The notes beneath the pieces were generated by a model. The model had not been told where the DNA came from, did no database searches, and saw only the letters and a program-made list of their open reading frames with translations. Source: Vibrio zhanjiangensis (lineage in GTDB: Bacteria > Pseudomonadota > Gammaproteobacteria > Enterobacterales > Vibrionaceae). Taken from it: a stretch of DNA of 64,000 bases. Shown piece by piece: positions 19,207-31,246 of the stretch (position 1 is the first letter of the stretch; each line of letters begins with the position of its first letter). Location: positions 28,424-92,423 of the forward strand of contig NZ_BSPW01000073.1 of NCBI RefSeq assembly GCF_030161235.1, written 5' to 3'. Both the position numbers and the translations under genes were made by a program.

Positions 19207-20252
19207 TGAAAATGGAAAAGTTAGCAAGAAAACAAGTCCAAACTCTTACGCCATATATGTCTGCTCGCAGAATTGGAGGAAGTGGCGATGTTTGGTTGAA
19301 TGCCAATGAGTCCCCATTTGACAATGAGTATAAAACCGACTTTGCACGCCTTAACCGATATAGTGAGTGTCAACCAAACGAGCTTCTTTCGGCATATGCA
19401 GCTTATGCCGGTGTTAAACCAGAGCAAACTTTAACTTCTCGTGGTGCTGATGAAGGTATTGAACTGCTGATACGTGCTTTCTGTGAGCCAAATGAAGATG
19501 CCATTTTGTACTGCCCTCCGACTTACGGTATGTACGCTATTAGCGCAGAAACTTTCGGTATTGAGCGCAAAACCGTACCTCTAACCTCTGATTGGCAATT
19601 GGATCTTGCCAGTATTGAATCGAATCTTGATAAAGTGAAGTTAGTGTTTGTTTGTTCACCTAACAATCCAACAGGAAACCTCGTTAAGCGTGAGGATATT
19701 GTTTCTCTACTTGAAATGACGAAAGAGAGAGCAATTGTGGTGATGGATGAAGCATACATTGATTTTTGCCCTGAGGCTTCAACGGTCGATTTACTAGAGC
19801 AGTATTCAAACTTGGCCATTTTACGTACCTTGTCGAAAGCTTTTTCTCTTGCTGGCTTGCGCTGTGGATTTACGTTAGCTAACGAGGAGCTTATTAAGGT
19901 GCTGCTGAAGGTTATTGCGCCGTATCCAGTGCCAGTCCCTGTTGCAGACATTGCGATCCAAGCGTTATCTCAAGCGGGTTTAGCGCGAACGAAGTTTCAA
20001 CTTCTCGATCTAAACGCGAATCGAGCTTACCTACAAGTCGGTCTTTCTATGATTTCAGGTGTCGACGTTTTTGAAGGGTGGGGTAACTATTTATTAGTGA
20101 AATTTCCTGACGGTGATGCCTTGTTTAAAGCCGCTTGGGACTCAGGCATTATCTTGCGTAATTCACCGATAGAGAACTGTGTACGTATCAGCGTTGGAAA
20201 TCGTGATGAATGTGAGAAAACACTTGGTTTTATCAGAAACTATTATTCGTAA
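19203..20252 (+). CDS. hisC: Histidinol-phosphate aminotransferase HisC
   Basis: HisC is the PLP aminotransferase that makes histidinol phosphate from imidazole-acetol phosphate and glutamate. The 349-residue protein has [31 protein letters not shown] and the PLP-lysine segment [16 protein letters not shown]. The ATG at 19203 overlaps the hisD stop by 4 bases; a start at 19212 ([10 protein letters not shown]) is a real alternative. It is in the usual place in the operon, between hisD and hisB. Confidence 0.95.
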   Translation: MMKMEKLARKQVQTLTPYMSARRIGGSGDVWLNANESPFDNEYKTDFARLNRYSECQPNELLSAYAAYAGVKPEQTLTSRGADEGIELLIRAFCEPNEDAILYCPPTYGMYAISAETFGIERKTVPLTSDWQLDLASIESNLDKVKLVFVCSPNNPTGNLVKREDIVSLLEMTKERAIVVMDEAYIDFCPEASTVDLLEQYSNLAILRTLSKAFSLAGLRCGFTLANEELIKVLLKVIAPYPVPVPVADIAIQALSQAGLARTKFQLLDLNANRAYLQVGLSMISGVDVFEGWGNYLLVKFPDGDALFKAAWDSGIILRNSPIENCVRISVGNRDECEKTLGFIRNYYS

Positions 20253-20316
20253 CCAGAGAAAGAATGCGTAGCGCTGACCAAATGTGAGTGCGAGAAATTA
20301 CAATAAGGAAGTTCGA

Positions 20317-21390
20317 GTGAGCAAACAACAAAAAATCCTTTTCATTGACCGTGATGGCACCTTAATCGTCGAGCCACCCATCGATTTTCAAGTCGATCGA
20401 TTGGACAAATTGACGCTAGAGCCATTTGTTATTCCCAGCCTACTAGCTTTGCAGGAGGCGGGCTATCGACTTGTTATGGTCACTAATCAAGACGGTTTGG
20501 GTACCGAGAGTTACCCACAAGAAGACTTTGATGCTCCCCATAATATGATGATGGATATTTTCGAATCTCAGGGAGTGACATTTGATGATGTGCTGATTTG
20601 TCCCCATTTTGAACGCGATAACTGTTCATGTCGCAAGCCTAAACTGGGGCTGGTTAAAGAATACCTTCAAGCGGGAAAAGTGGATTTTCAACACTCAGTT
20701 GTTATTGGGGACCGACAAACGGATTTGCAGTTGGCGCAAAACATGGCCATTCGAGGAATCCAATATCATCCTGAAACAATGGGTTGGAAGCAGATTTTAA
20801 AAGATTTGACGGTAAAAGCGCGTGTTGCTGAAGTGATTCGCACCACCAAAGAAACGGATATTAATGTTACGGTCAATCTTGATGAGCAAGGCGGTAATGA
20901 TATCTCAACCGGTTTAGGATTTTTCGATCACATGCTGGATCAAATCGCCACGCACGGTGGCTTTAAAATGGTGTGTAAAGTACAGGGCGACCTGCACATT
21001 GATGATCACCACACCATAGAAGATACAGCGTTAGCATTAGGGCAGGCATTGAAAGAAGCGTTGGGCTCTAAACGTGGGATTGGCCGTTTTGGTTTTAGTT
21101 TGCCTATGGATGAGTGTCTAGCGCAATGTGCTCTAGATTTATCTGGCCGCCCTTACTTAAAGTTCGATGCAAAGTTTAGCCGCGATCAAGTCGGCGATTT
21201 ATCGACGGAAATGGTCGGGCACTTTTTTAGATCGTTAACGGATACGCTTGCTTGTACGTTACACCTGTCTTCTTGCGGTGACAATGATCATCACATTATT
21301 GAAAGTCTCTTTAAGGCCTTTGGCCGTACACTACGTCAAGCCATTAAAGTTGAAGGGACGGAATTGCCAAGCAGTAAAGGCGTTCTTTAA
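20317..21390 (+). CDS. hisB: Bifunctional histidinol phosphatase / imidazoleglycerol-phosphate dehydratase HisB
   Basis: A 357-residue fusion. The N-terminal HAD phosphatase carries [13 protein letters not shown] and a zinc-binding Cys/His cluster ([15 protein letters not shown]), and removes phosphate from histidinol-P. The C-terminal dehydratase, from about residue 168 ([12 protein letters not shown]), has [32 protein letters not shown] and [14 protein letters not shown], the manganese-binding histidines. The start is a GTG at 20317 behind AAGGAA; an in-frame ATG at 20284 lacks a ribosome site and adds foreign residues. Confidence 0.96.
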   Translation: MSKQQKILFIDRDGTLIVEPPIDFQVDRLDKLTLEPFVIPSLLALQEAGYRLVMVTNQDGLGTESYPQEDFDAPHNMMMDIFESQGVTFDDVLICPHFERDNCSCRKPKLGLVKEYLQAGKVDFQHSVVIGDRQTDLQLAQNMAIRGIQYHPETMGWKQILKDLTVKARVAEVIRTTKETDINVTVNLDEQGGNDISTGLGFFDHMLDQIATHGGFKMVCKVQGDLHIDDHHTIEDTALALGQALKEALGSKRGIGRFGFSLPMDECLAQCALDLSGRPYLKFDAKFSRDQVGDLSTEMVGHFFRSLTDTLACTLHLSSCGDNDHHIIESLFKAFGRTLRQAIKVEGTELPSSKGVL

Positions 21391-21404
21391 GGGAGAATTA
21401 TGCA

Positions 21405-23519
<2,115 letters not shown>

Positions 23520-23523
<4 letters not shown>

Positions 23524-24158
23524 GTTTTAACATCGAAAAAGCCAACGCATTAATAGAGCGAATCAACTGGGAAAAAGTAGATGGATTGGTACCCGCCATT
23601 GTACAAGATTTTCAATCGAGCCAAGTCTTGATGATGGGATACATGAACCAAGACGCACTGAATAAAACATTTGAAACAAACAACGTGACCTTTTTCTCTC
23701 GCACAAAACAGCGCCTTTGGACGAAAGGTGAAACGTCGGGCAATATATTGCAGCTAGTCAATATGTCGCTGGATTGTGACAATGATACGCTACTTGTTAA
23801 CGTTAACCCTGTTGGCCCCACTTGCCATTTAGGAAATGCCACCTGTTGGGATCTTGACTCTCAAGATGAGTCACAAATGGTATGGCTTAGCCAACTAGAA
23901 AAGTTGATTGCTGATCGAAAAAATGCAGATCCAGAGTCTTCTTACACGGCAAGTCTTTATGCTCGTGGTACCAAGCGTATCTCCCAAAAAGTGGGGGAAG
24001 AAGGGGTTGAAGTTGCCTTGGCGGCGACGTCGGGCGACAAGGCGGAATTAGTGTGTGAGTCTGCAGATTTGATCTATCACCTCATGGTATTGCTGCAAGA
24101 TCAAGGACTGTCAATCAATGACATCGTTAATAAGTTGAAGGAGCGTCACCGGCTGTAG
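23520..24158 (+). CDS. hisI: Bifunctional phosphoribosyl-AMP cyclohydrolase / phosphoribosyl-ATP pyrophosphatase HisI(E)
   Basis: A 212-residue fusion for steps 2 and 3 of histidine synthesis. The N-terminal cyclohydrolase has [38 protein letters not shown], and the zinc Cys residues in LDCDND and [12 protein letters not shown]. The C-terminal pyrophosphatase has [19 protein letters not shown] and [13 protein letters not shown]. It is the last gene of the operon; I see no clear rho-independent terminator in the 117 bases that follow. Confidence 0.96.
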
Positions 24159-24275
24159 ATTATACTAGAATTGTTGCACATATAGTCTACCCTACTAATA
24201 CGGACTTAGAATTTTTAGCTCTGTCGACAAGCAATCAATGCTGTTAATGGATCAAACTTCGACAAGGGGGCCCGT

Positions 24276-25484
24276 TTGGAAATGGCTGATGGCAACCGGT
24301 TATTGCTCATAGTTGATGATCAAGATGTCGTACGACATACACTCAAACTCTGCCTCAAAAATATCGAGTATGAAAATGTCGTGGAGGCCCGCGACGGAAG
24401 AGAAGCGAAAAAAGTCATTGCTGAAAATGATGTGGATATCATATTTTGTGATCTCAACATGCCTGTAGAAGATGGGTTTGAAGTTTTACGCTATCTGGGG
24501 GAGATTGGCTTTAAGGGCAGCGTTATCCTGATTAGTGGAGAAGAGGAAGAATTGTTATCTTCCTCTTCCAATTTGGCCCGCCTGTATCAGCTTGACATTT
24601 TAGGTAGTGTGCAAAAGCCAGTATCCGCTGGCGTGGTAAAAAAACTCATTGCTCAAATTGAAACCTCAAGGCTAACGAGGTTGAACGCACCACCTGTCCC
24701 AGTATTAAGTGCCAACGATATTCTTCATCATATGGATGTGGGTAATGTTAAAGCCTTTTTTCAACCCCAGATGGATCTGGCAACTCGAAGAGTCAGTGGA
24801 CTAGAGGTTTTAGCTAGAATCGTCGTCTCAGACTCAGAAGTTATTTATCCCGACAGTTTTATCCCTGCTGCGGAAAAAAGTTTGGATTTAATCCAATCGT
24901 TGACAAAGGTAATTATCAAAGAAGCCTTGTCTGAAATTTCTCAGAACTATCAATTTTTGCAAGGAATAACTTTTGCGCTCAATATTTCTGCAAAAGTATT
25001 GGAAGATCCGCAGTTTCCCTATTGGCTCAATGAAGTTGTTGTCGACTATAAGATTCCTCAAGAAAACATTATTTGTGAGCTAACCGAGACGGCCCTAACT
25101 CACGAACAAACAACCGTTGATACGCAGTTACTCAGGCTCAAGATTCTTAGATTTAAGATTTCAATTGATGATTTTGGCACAGGCTATTCGTCGATTGCAC
25201 AGCTGCATTCAATCCCATTTGATGAAATAAAAGTTGATAAGCGTTTCGTTCTGGATTGTATCAGTAACCTCAAATCTAGAGCTATTCTGGAGCAGAGTAT
25301 TTGCATGGCGAAAGCGATGGGGATCAGTGTTGTCGCCGAAGGAGTAGAAAACAGAGACATTGAGAACTTCTTAATATCCATCGGTTGCCATATAGCCCAA
25401 GGCTTTTTATATTCTCGGCCAGATACCATAGAACCCATCGTTAAATACATTCGGTGGACTCAAAATATGCTTGAGAGCGGCTAA
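24276..25484 (+). CDS. Response regulator with EAL (c-di-GMP phosphodiesterase) output
   Basis: A 402-residue two-domain regulator. The receiver (about 8-125) has the acidic pair D14/D15, phospho-acceptor Asp59 (IIFCDLNMP) and the conserved Lys in QKPVS. The EAL domain (about 148-395) keeps all catalytic residues I can check: Glu177 in EVLAR, Asn236 in LNIS, Glu268 in ELTET, Asp298/299 in DDFGTGYSS, Lys319 in IKVDK, and Glu355 in AEGVEN. It should hydrolyse c-di-GMP when phosphorylated. The start may be TTG 24276 (7 bases after AAGGGGG) or ATG 24282. The stop overlaps the kinase start (TAATG), so the two are probably coupled. Confidence 0.9.
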   Translation: MEMADGNRLLLIVDDQDVVRHTLKLCLKNIEYENVVEARDGREAKKVIAENDVDIIFCDLNMPVEDGFEVLRYLGEIGFKGSVILISGEEEELLSSSSNLARLYQLDILGSVQKPVSAGVVKKLIAQIETSRLTRLNAPPVPVLSANDILHHMDVGNVKAFFQPQMDLATRRVSGLEVLARIVVSDSEVIYPDSFIPAAEKSLDLIQSLTKVIIKEALSEISQNYQFLQGITFALNISAKVLEDPQFPYWLNEVVVDYKIPQENIICELTETALTHEQTTVDTQLLRLKILRFKISIDDFGTGYSSIAQLHSIPFDEIKVDKRFVLDCISNLKSRAILEQSICMAKAMGISVVAEGVENRDIENFLISIGCHIAQGFLYSRPDTIEPIVKYIRWTQNMLESG

Positions 25485-28400
25485 TGAAGTTATCGTCAAA
25501 GCTGCCTCTACTTTTCTTTGTCTTTGGTGTGTTGATGTTAGGTACAGTGACCTTGGTATCATGGAAAGGCAAAGACATCCTTGAGAATACGACGCTCACT
25601 AATATAGAACGAGAAGCGGTACTCCTGATGCGGCTTATTGAGCGTAATCTTTTTGAGCGTTATCACGATGCTCAAGCTTTCCCCATGTCTTTAGGCGTTA
25701 TAAATAAAGAAAAACTCAATTATGTGGCAACTGATCCTCATATTTCTGACAACCTAAATCGATTTGTCCAAAACTACAAGGTTTATCGACGCATCTTAAT
25801 TTTGGACAACCAAGGCAACATTCTGGCAAGCAATACACAAAATGCACAAGGAAAAACATTACCAACCCCCATGATTAGTGCTTCAGAAGTGAGGAGTACC
25901 AAATGGTTTACTGAGGCCATTTCAGGAATGACGTTGGATCAGGATAAACCTCGTAGCAGTTATGTTTATGGTCCAGATCAGCGTTTGATTGACGATTTAT
26001 CGACATCTTACGACATGATTTTTGCCTCTGTGATCCAAGATAGCTCTGGAAATGCCGTTGGGCTGTGGGTAAATGTGGTTGATTTTGAAGTGGTTGAAAA
26101 TATTGTCGCCGAAACCTATGAGTTGCTCTCAAAGCGTGGCTTTGTCAGCTCCGAGTTGACGATATTAGATAACAAAGGCCGGATTATCGTGGATTACGAT
26201 CCTGTAGGGCAAAATGAAGCTGTGTATGAGAGAGACTTTAATGTACTCGGCAACTTAAATCTGGCAACTAACGGCGTAGAAGGTGCAAGGCTTGCTGTTG
26301 CAGGGCTAAGTGGATCAAATATATCACGCCATTTTAGGAAACAAGTCGATCAAGTCACTGGATATTCATATACCAGCGGAGCATATGATTATCGCGGGTT
26401 GGGATGGTCAGCGTTAGTTCGTGTCGAAGTGGATGAGGCGTTTGCTCCGTCGAACTTGATCTATCAAAAAACGCTATTTATTGCCGCTCTATTACTCTCA
26501 TTGATTATTTTAGTGGCCTTCTATTTGGGCAAAAGGGTCGCTAAACCTCTGAATGAATTGGCAATATCTATTAATGCTTTGGCCAATGGTGAAAAAGATA
26601 TAACGCTACCAGAAATATCAGGTAAAGATGAAATTGCGAAAATGGTGTCTGAACTCAGAAACCTGAAAGATATAGTCGTTGATCGAGAGAAGTTGACAAA
26701 AGAAACCGATGAGCAGCGCTTGCAATTAGACATTCAACGCCGTGCAATCGACTCAACGACTACAGGCATAACGGTAGCAGATGTACGCCTACCTGACTCA
26801 CCGATAATTTTTACCAACAAAGCCTTTGAAGAGTTGACGGGATATACACGCAATGAAGTGATTGGTCGTAATTGCCGCTTTTTGCAGGCAGAGGATAAAA
26901 AACAGCCAGAAATTGATAAGATAAGATATACGATTGAAAATCGACAATCATGCTCTGTTGTTCTTAAGAATTATAAAAAGGATGGAACACTATTTTACAA
27001 CAATTTAAGACTAGATCCTGTTTTTAACGATGATAGCGAGCTAACGCATTATATTGGTGTTCAGACCGATATTACTGAAATTAAGCGTATTGAAGATCAA
27101 GCCAAAGTTAAACTTGAAGAAGAGGTGGCACGTAGAACCCAAGAGGCTCGTGATTCTGAAAGCCGCCTGAGGACCGTTTTTGATACCGCTTTAGATGGTA
27201 CGGTGGTTATTGATAATAGTGGCATCATTATTGATGTGAATCGCTCGCTAGAACTTATATTTGGACGTATCAGAGAAGAGTTAGTGGGTGAAAATGTCAG
27301 TATTTTGATGCCACCTCATTACGCAAACATCCATGATGGGTTTATCTCTACTTATCTTTTAACGGGTAATAAAAAGCTGATTGGTACGCCTCGCCAAGTC
27401 GAAGGTCTGCATAAGACGGGGAGAATTTTTCCAATTGAAGTTTCAGTGGGTGAAACTTGGTTGGGGGATTCACAAGTGTTTGTTGGCGTGGTTAAAGACA
27501 TAACCGTTCAAGAAGAAACGAAACAAAGAGAAAAGCAACTGCAAACCGAGTTACGAGAGCGGGAACTTATTTACCGTGCGGCATTCAATCAAGCGGCGGT
27601 GGGGATATGCCGGATTTCGCTTGATGGTAAATTTATTGAAGTTAACGATAAGATGTGTGAGATCTTTAGTTATAGTGAGGCTCAATTGCTTGAACTTAAC
27701 TATCTCGACGTTACTCATCCTACTTATCGAGAACAATGCCAGCAACTCGTAAGTACGTTAACAGAAGGCGATCAAAGATCTTTTACCATCGATACTTTGT
27801 ATATCAACCAATACTACGCTGAGTTTTGGGCGACATTATCGGTTTCAATCGTGTTTGGAAACGACTCTGTACCTAAGCACTTAGTGGCAGTGATTGAAGA
27901 TATCTCATCTCGAAAAGCAATTGAGAAGGAATTGCGTTCAGCGAAAGCGGCGAGAGATGAGCTACTAAGAGGAATGCGCTTGGCCTCCGATGCTGGGGGA
28001 ATATGTAATTGGTCTCTTGATATAGAGTCTCAATCCATGCATTGGGATGAAGCAATGTATCAGTTATATGGTATTGCTCAGGATACCGACTTGAATTACG
28101 AAGACTGGAAATCCAGTCTTCACTCTGAAGATATGGATGGTGCTATCGCCGTGCTACACAAAGCAATAGAAACGAGTAGCCCATTCAATGCCGAGTACCG
28201 CATTATAAATAAAACGACACAGGCTGTTCACTGGATAAAAGTTGCTGGTGATGTAGTGACAGATAAGGAGACGGGTAGACATTTTGTATTCGGCATTAAC
28301 TTAGACATTACAGAAGAGCGAACAATCCGAGATGCACTAGAAAGCGAAAGTGTAGCAGCAAGGCAAGCCAACGAAGCCAAATCGCGTTTTCTTGCAACAA

Positions 28401-30271
28401 TGAGCCATGAAATACGAACACCAATGAATGGTGTGATTGGTATGGTTGACTTGCTAAAAGAAACGCCATTGGATCATGAACAACGTAAAATGATTAGCAC
28501 AATTAGGGAGTCATCGTTTTCATTACTTGGCATAATCAACGATATCCTTGATTTCTCTAAAATTGAATCTGGTCAGGTAGAGTTGGACTTGACCGAGACA
28601 AATCCACTCGATTTGATTGAAAAAACCCTTGAAGCTTTATGGCTTAGTGCCAACCAAAAAGGCGTAGGCTTATATTTGGTGTATGACACAAAAACACCGG
28701 AGTTTCTTCTTATTGATCCTGTTCGTACCCGACAAATTCTTCTTAATTTACTCGGTAACGCAGTCAAGTTCAGTCAAAATGACAACAAACTAGGTATGGT
28801 TAAGGTAACGGTAGCTTACGATTCTATTCAGCAGTCACTACGGATTGCAGTTGAAGATAATGGCGTGGGGATGACAGATGAACAGCAGAGCAGGTTGTTT
28901 AGACCTTTCACCCAAGCTGACAGTTCAACGACCAGAAAGTATGGTGGAACTGGACTAGGGCTTTGTATTACTAAGTCGTTCATTGAGTTAATGGATGGCT
29001 CTCTGGATGTTGAGAGTGAACATGGGGTCGGAAGTCAGTTTGCTTTTGATATTCCAGTGGAGGCTTGCAGAGAAGGCTCAGTCTTTGGGAGATTTCACTT
29101 CTCTCACGTGACTTTTGTGTTGCATATTGAAAATGTCAATTTAAAAGCAGTCGTTACAGAAATACTGCAAGGGTTGAATGCGAAAAGTATCGTTTCTGAT
29201 ATGCCTGCAGAATTGGACGAAGAAAAGGCCGCGACAGTTATCCTGACAGACATGGTGGAAACGACTCTGGAAGGCCGTATGTTAGTGTTAAGTGATAATT
29301 TATCGACCAGTATTGGCTTTATTTCACCGAATAAATATGCAGTAGGGGTACATCCACTAAAACCAAGTGAATTTGTTATTGGGTTGGCGATATTGACCGG
29401 ACAAGAGAGCCCAGATTTCGACTGGGGAGAAAAACTTGTCTTGGAAGAGATAGAAAATAATGACTCAGACTGGGCGGATAATCAGGACATCGTCATTTTG
29501 TGTGCAGAAGATCAGCCCACCAACCAAGTTGTCTTATCTAAGCAGCTGACAAAACTGGGATATTCCTTCGATATGACTTCAAATGGTCGTGAAGCGTTTG
29601 AGAAGTGGCAATCTCGTTATTACGACCTTGTGCTGACAGATTGCCACATGCCTGAGATGGATGGATTCGAGCTAACCTCAGAAATTCGACGTCTTGAATC
29701 CGAACAAGGAAAAGAACGCACTTTGATCATCGCTGTGACGGCTAATGCCTTGGTTGGAGAGGCTGAACATTGCATTGAATCGGGTATGGATGATTACCTT
29801 TCAAAACCAGTAGAGCTTTCTACACTTAGAAAAGTGTTAGCACTTCGCCTACGTGGTAAAGCGCTTCGCAAACCTAAGCATGCTGAGAACTCTCAAGAAA
29901 ACTCGAATGATCAGAAGCATTGTGAAATAAGCTCAACAGCATTACTTGATATCAACCATCTCAGCGAAATAATTGGCAGTAGTGACGAAGACATGGTGAG
30001 GGCAGTACTGTCTATGTTTTGGGAGAGCGTATGTCAGGATATTAAGCTGTTAAGAATAGCGAGTGCTGAGTGTAATTCGTCACAAGTAAGACAGCTAGCC
30101 CATGGAGCTAAAGGGGCAGCAGCGTCAAGCGGGGCTTTGGCCTTGAGTGAACTCTTCCGTGCGATAGAACAAAACAACAGTGATTTCGAGTATGTAGAAC
30201 GAGCGCTGGATGATGTAGATGACATGATGACTCAAATCCAACAGCAGTTGGAGAAAGACCAAATTATTTAG
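25484..30271 (+). CDS. Membrane LOV/PAS hybrid histidine kinase with receiver and HPt domains
   Basis: A 1595-residue hybrid kinase. Order: membrane helix 8-27; extracytoplasmic dCACHE-like sensor about 30-325; helix 329-348; HAMP about 349-402; LOV domain about 425-540 with the photoactive motif GRNCRFLQ (461-468, Cys464), flavin-contacting Asn496 (NYKKDG), Asn506/507 and Gln527 (IGVQTDITE); three further PAS domains (about 560-675, 690-812, 825-945); coiled linker; HisKA with His975 in SHEIRTP; ATPase with N-box NLLGNAVKF, DNGVGM and GTGLGL; a degenerate receiver-like stretch (about 1203-1305); a true receiver with Asp1386 (LTDCHMP); and HPt with His1540 (LAHGAKGAA). It probably feeds the receiver-EAL protein encoded immediately upstream. 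Dual extracellular-ligand and blue-light input is inferred. Confidence 0.92.
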   Translation: MKLSSKLPLLFFVFGVLMLGTVTLVSWKGKDILENTTLTNIEREAVLLMRLIERNLFERYHDAQAFPMSLGVINKEKLNYVATDPHISDNLNRFVQNYKVYRRILILDNQGNILASNTQNAQGKTLPTPMISASEVRSTKWFTEAISGMTLDQDKPRSSYVYGPDQRLIDDLSTSYDMIFASVIQDSSGNAVGLWVNVVDFEVVENIVAETYELLSKRGFVSSELTILDNKGRIIVDYDPVGQNEAVYERDFNVLGNLNLATNGVEGARLAVAGLSGSNISRHFRKQVDQVTGYSYTSGAYDYRGLGWSALVRVEVDEAFAPSNLIYQKTLFIAALLLSLIILVAFYLGKRVAKPLNELAISINALANGEKDITLPEISGKDEIAKMVSELRNLKDIVVDREKLTKETDEQRLQLDIQRRAIDSTTTGITVADVRLPDSPIIFTNKAFEELTGYTRNEVIGRNCRFLQAEDKKQPEIDKIRYTIENRQSCSVVLKNYKKDGTLFYNNLRLDPVFNDDSELTHYIGVQTDITEIKRIEDQAKVKLEEEVARRTQEARDSESRLRTVFDTALDGTVVIDNSGIIIDVNRSLELIFGRIREELVGENVSILMPPHYANIHDGFISTYLLTGNKKLIGTPRQVEGLHKTGRIFPIEVSVGETWLGDSQVFVGVVKDITVQEETKQREKQLQTELRERELIYRAAFNQAAVGICRISLDGKFIEVNDKMCEIFSYSEAQLLELNYLDVTHPTYREQCQQLVSTLTEGDQRSFTIDTLYINQYYAEFWATLSVSIVFGNDSVPKHLVAVIEDISSRKAIEKELRSAKAARDELLRGMRLASDAGGICNWSLDIESQSMHWDEAMYQLYGIAQDTDLNYEDWKSSLHSEDMDGAIAVLHKAIETSSPFNAEYRIINKTTQAVHWIKVAGDVVTDKETGRHFVFGINLDITEERTIRDALESESVAARQANEAKSRFLATMSHEIRTPMNGVIGMVDLLKETPLDHEQRKMISTIRESSFSLLGIINDILDFSKIESGQVELDLTETNPLDLIEKTLEALWLSANQKGVGLYLVYDTKTPEFLLIDPVRTRQILLNLLGNAVKFSQNDNKLGMVKVTVAYDSIQQSLRIAVEDNGVGMTDEQQSRLFRPFTQADSSTTRKYGGTGLGLCITKSFIELMDGSLDVESEHGVGSQFAFDIPVEACREGSVFGRFHFSHVTFVLHIENVNLKAVVTEILQGLNAKSIVSDMPAELDEEKAATVILTDMVETTLEGRMLVLSDNLSTSIGFISPNKYAVGVHPLKPSEFVIGLAILTGQESPDFDWGEKLVLEEIENNDSDWADNQDIVILCAEDQPTNQVVLSKQLTKLGYSFDMTSNGREAFEKWQSRYYDLVLTDCHMPEMDGFELTSEIRRLESEQGKERTLIIAVTANALVGEAEHCIESGMDDYLSKPVELSTLRKVLALRLRGKALRKPKHAENSQENSNDQKHCEISSTALLDINHLSEIIGSSDEDMVRAVLSMFWESVCQDIKLLRIASAECNSSQVRQLAHGAKGAAASSGALALSELFRAIEQNNSDFEYVERALDDVDDMMTQIQQQLEKDQII

Positions 30272-30294
30272 CATTAAACAGCGAGGAACGCATT

Positions 30295-31224
30295 TTGCAC
30301 CGAATTCAATATGTTATGGACCAGAAGCCGTTTTCTTCATTCTCGGAAGCCAGTCGATACACGCTAAAGTACCTCAGAAAAAAATATGGCTATGGTGCTT
30401 GGTTAATGACGCGCAAAAATGAAGATGAGTGGGTTATATTGCAGGTTGAAGGAGATGGTTATCAGATTGATGAACTGTCAGTCATCAACTGGAATGACTC
30501 TATGTGCAGTCGTATGGTCAAACAAGAAGGACCAAGATGGGCTCCTAACGTCGATGAAATAAGTTCATACGTTGAAGCCCCAATATACCAAGCTCACAGT
30601 ATAAAGTCATATGTAGGCGTTCCAGTTTGTTACGCCAATGGTGAAGTGTTTGGCACTTTGTGTGCAATTGATACAGAGCCAACTGGACGACAACCGGCTG
30701 ACGGTATAGAGACGGTTGAACTTATGTCAAAGTTACTCGCTAGCTTGTTACAGTTAGAACTCGATAATTTGTCCATCGCTCGCAAGCAAATGAACTTTTT
30801 GCCAGAACAGTTGAAAGATAAATGTACTGGATTTTTAAATCGTATGGGGTGGTCGATATGCTTAGAAAAGGAATCTCAAAAAGTCCGTGAGTTGGGTACG
30901 CCTTTATATGTCGTAGCACTAGATATCAAATTGCTGAATCTGGATGAAGATAATGAAGCTGTTTCGAGACAGTTATCATTGACCACATCTATTCTCTCAT
31001 TAGAAGCCGATGAACACCATTTTGTTGCTAGACTTAATGAAAATATTTTTACCATTCTGTGTACCACTATAATGAGTAAACAAGTTGAACAACTGGTAAG
31101 TAACTTGCAGATGCATTTTAGAGCCGTTGATATAGACGTTGCTATCGGGGTCGAAAAGCACAATTACAGAGATAATATTGAAACTACAGTGATGAGCGCG
31201 ATAAAAAGTACTAAATCAAGCTGA
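30295..31224 (+). CDS. GAF protein with degenerate GGDEF-like C-terminus
   Basis: A 309-residue protein. The N-terminal ~165 residues form a GAF domain (YGYGAWLMTRK, WNDSMCSRM, SIKSYVGVPVCYANGEVFGTLCAID). The C-terminal part (about 178-305) has the outline of a GGDEF domain (DKCTGFLNRMGW in place of DxLTGLxNR, and VARLNENIFTIL where active enzymes have RxGGDEFAIL), but both the GGDEF signature and metal ligands are missing. It is therefore not expected to make c-di-GMP; a sensory or allosteric role is inferred. TTG at 30295 is favoured because GAGGAA lies 6-7 bases upstream; ATG 30316 has no such site. It is 23 bases after the kinase gene. Confidence 0.82.
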   Translation: MHRIQYVMDQKPFSSFSEASRYTLKYLRKKYGYGAWLMTRKNEDEWVILQVEGDGYQIDELSVINWNDSMCSRMVKQEGPRWAPNVDEISSYVEAPIYQAHSIKSYVGVPVCYANGEVFGTLCAIDTEPTGRQPADGIETVELMSKLLASLLQLELDNLSIARKQMNFLPEQLKDKCTGFLNRMGWSICLEKESQKVRELGTPLYVVALDIKLLNLDEDNEAVSRQLSLTTSILSLEADEHHFVARLNENIFTILCTTIMSKQVEQLVSNLQMHFRAVDIDVAIGVEKHNYRDNIETTVMSAIKSTKSS

Positions 31225-31246
31225 TTTTGACAAAGAAGGAGTAAGT

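Noticed and set aside
24174..24201. Promoter TTGCAC-N16-TAATAC before the signalling operon
   Set aside because: Each hexamer matches consensus at only about 3 of 6 positions; too weak to annotate.
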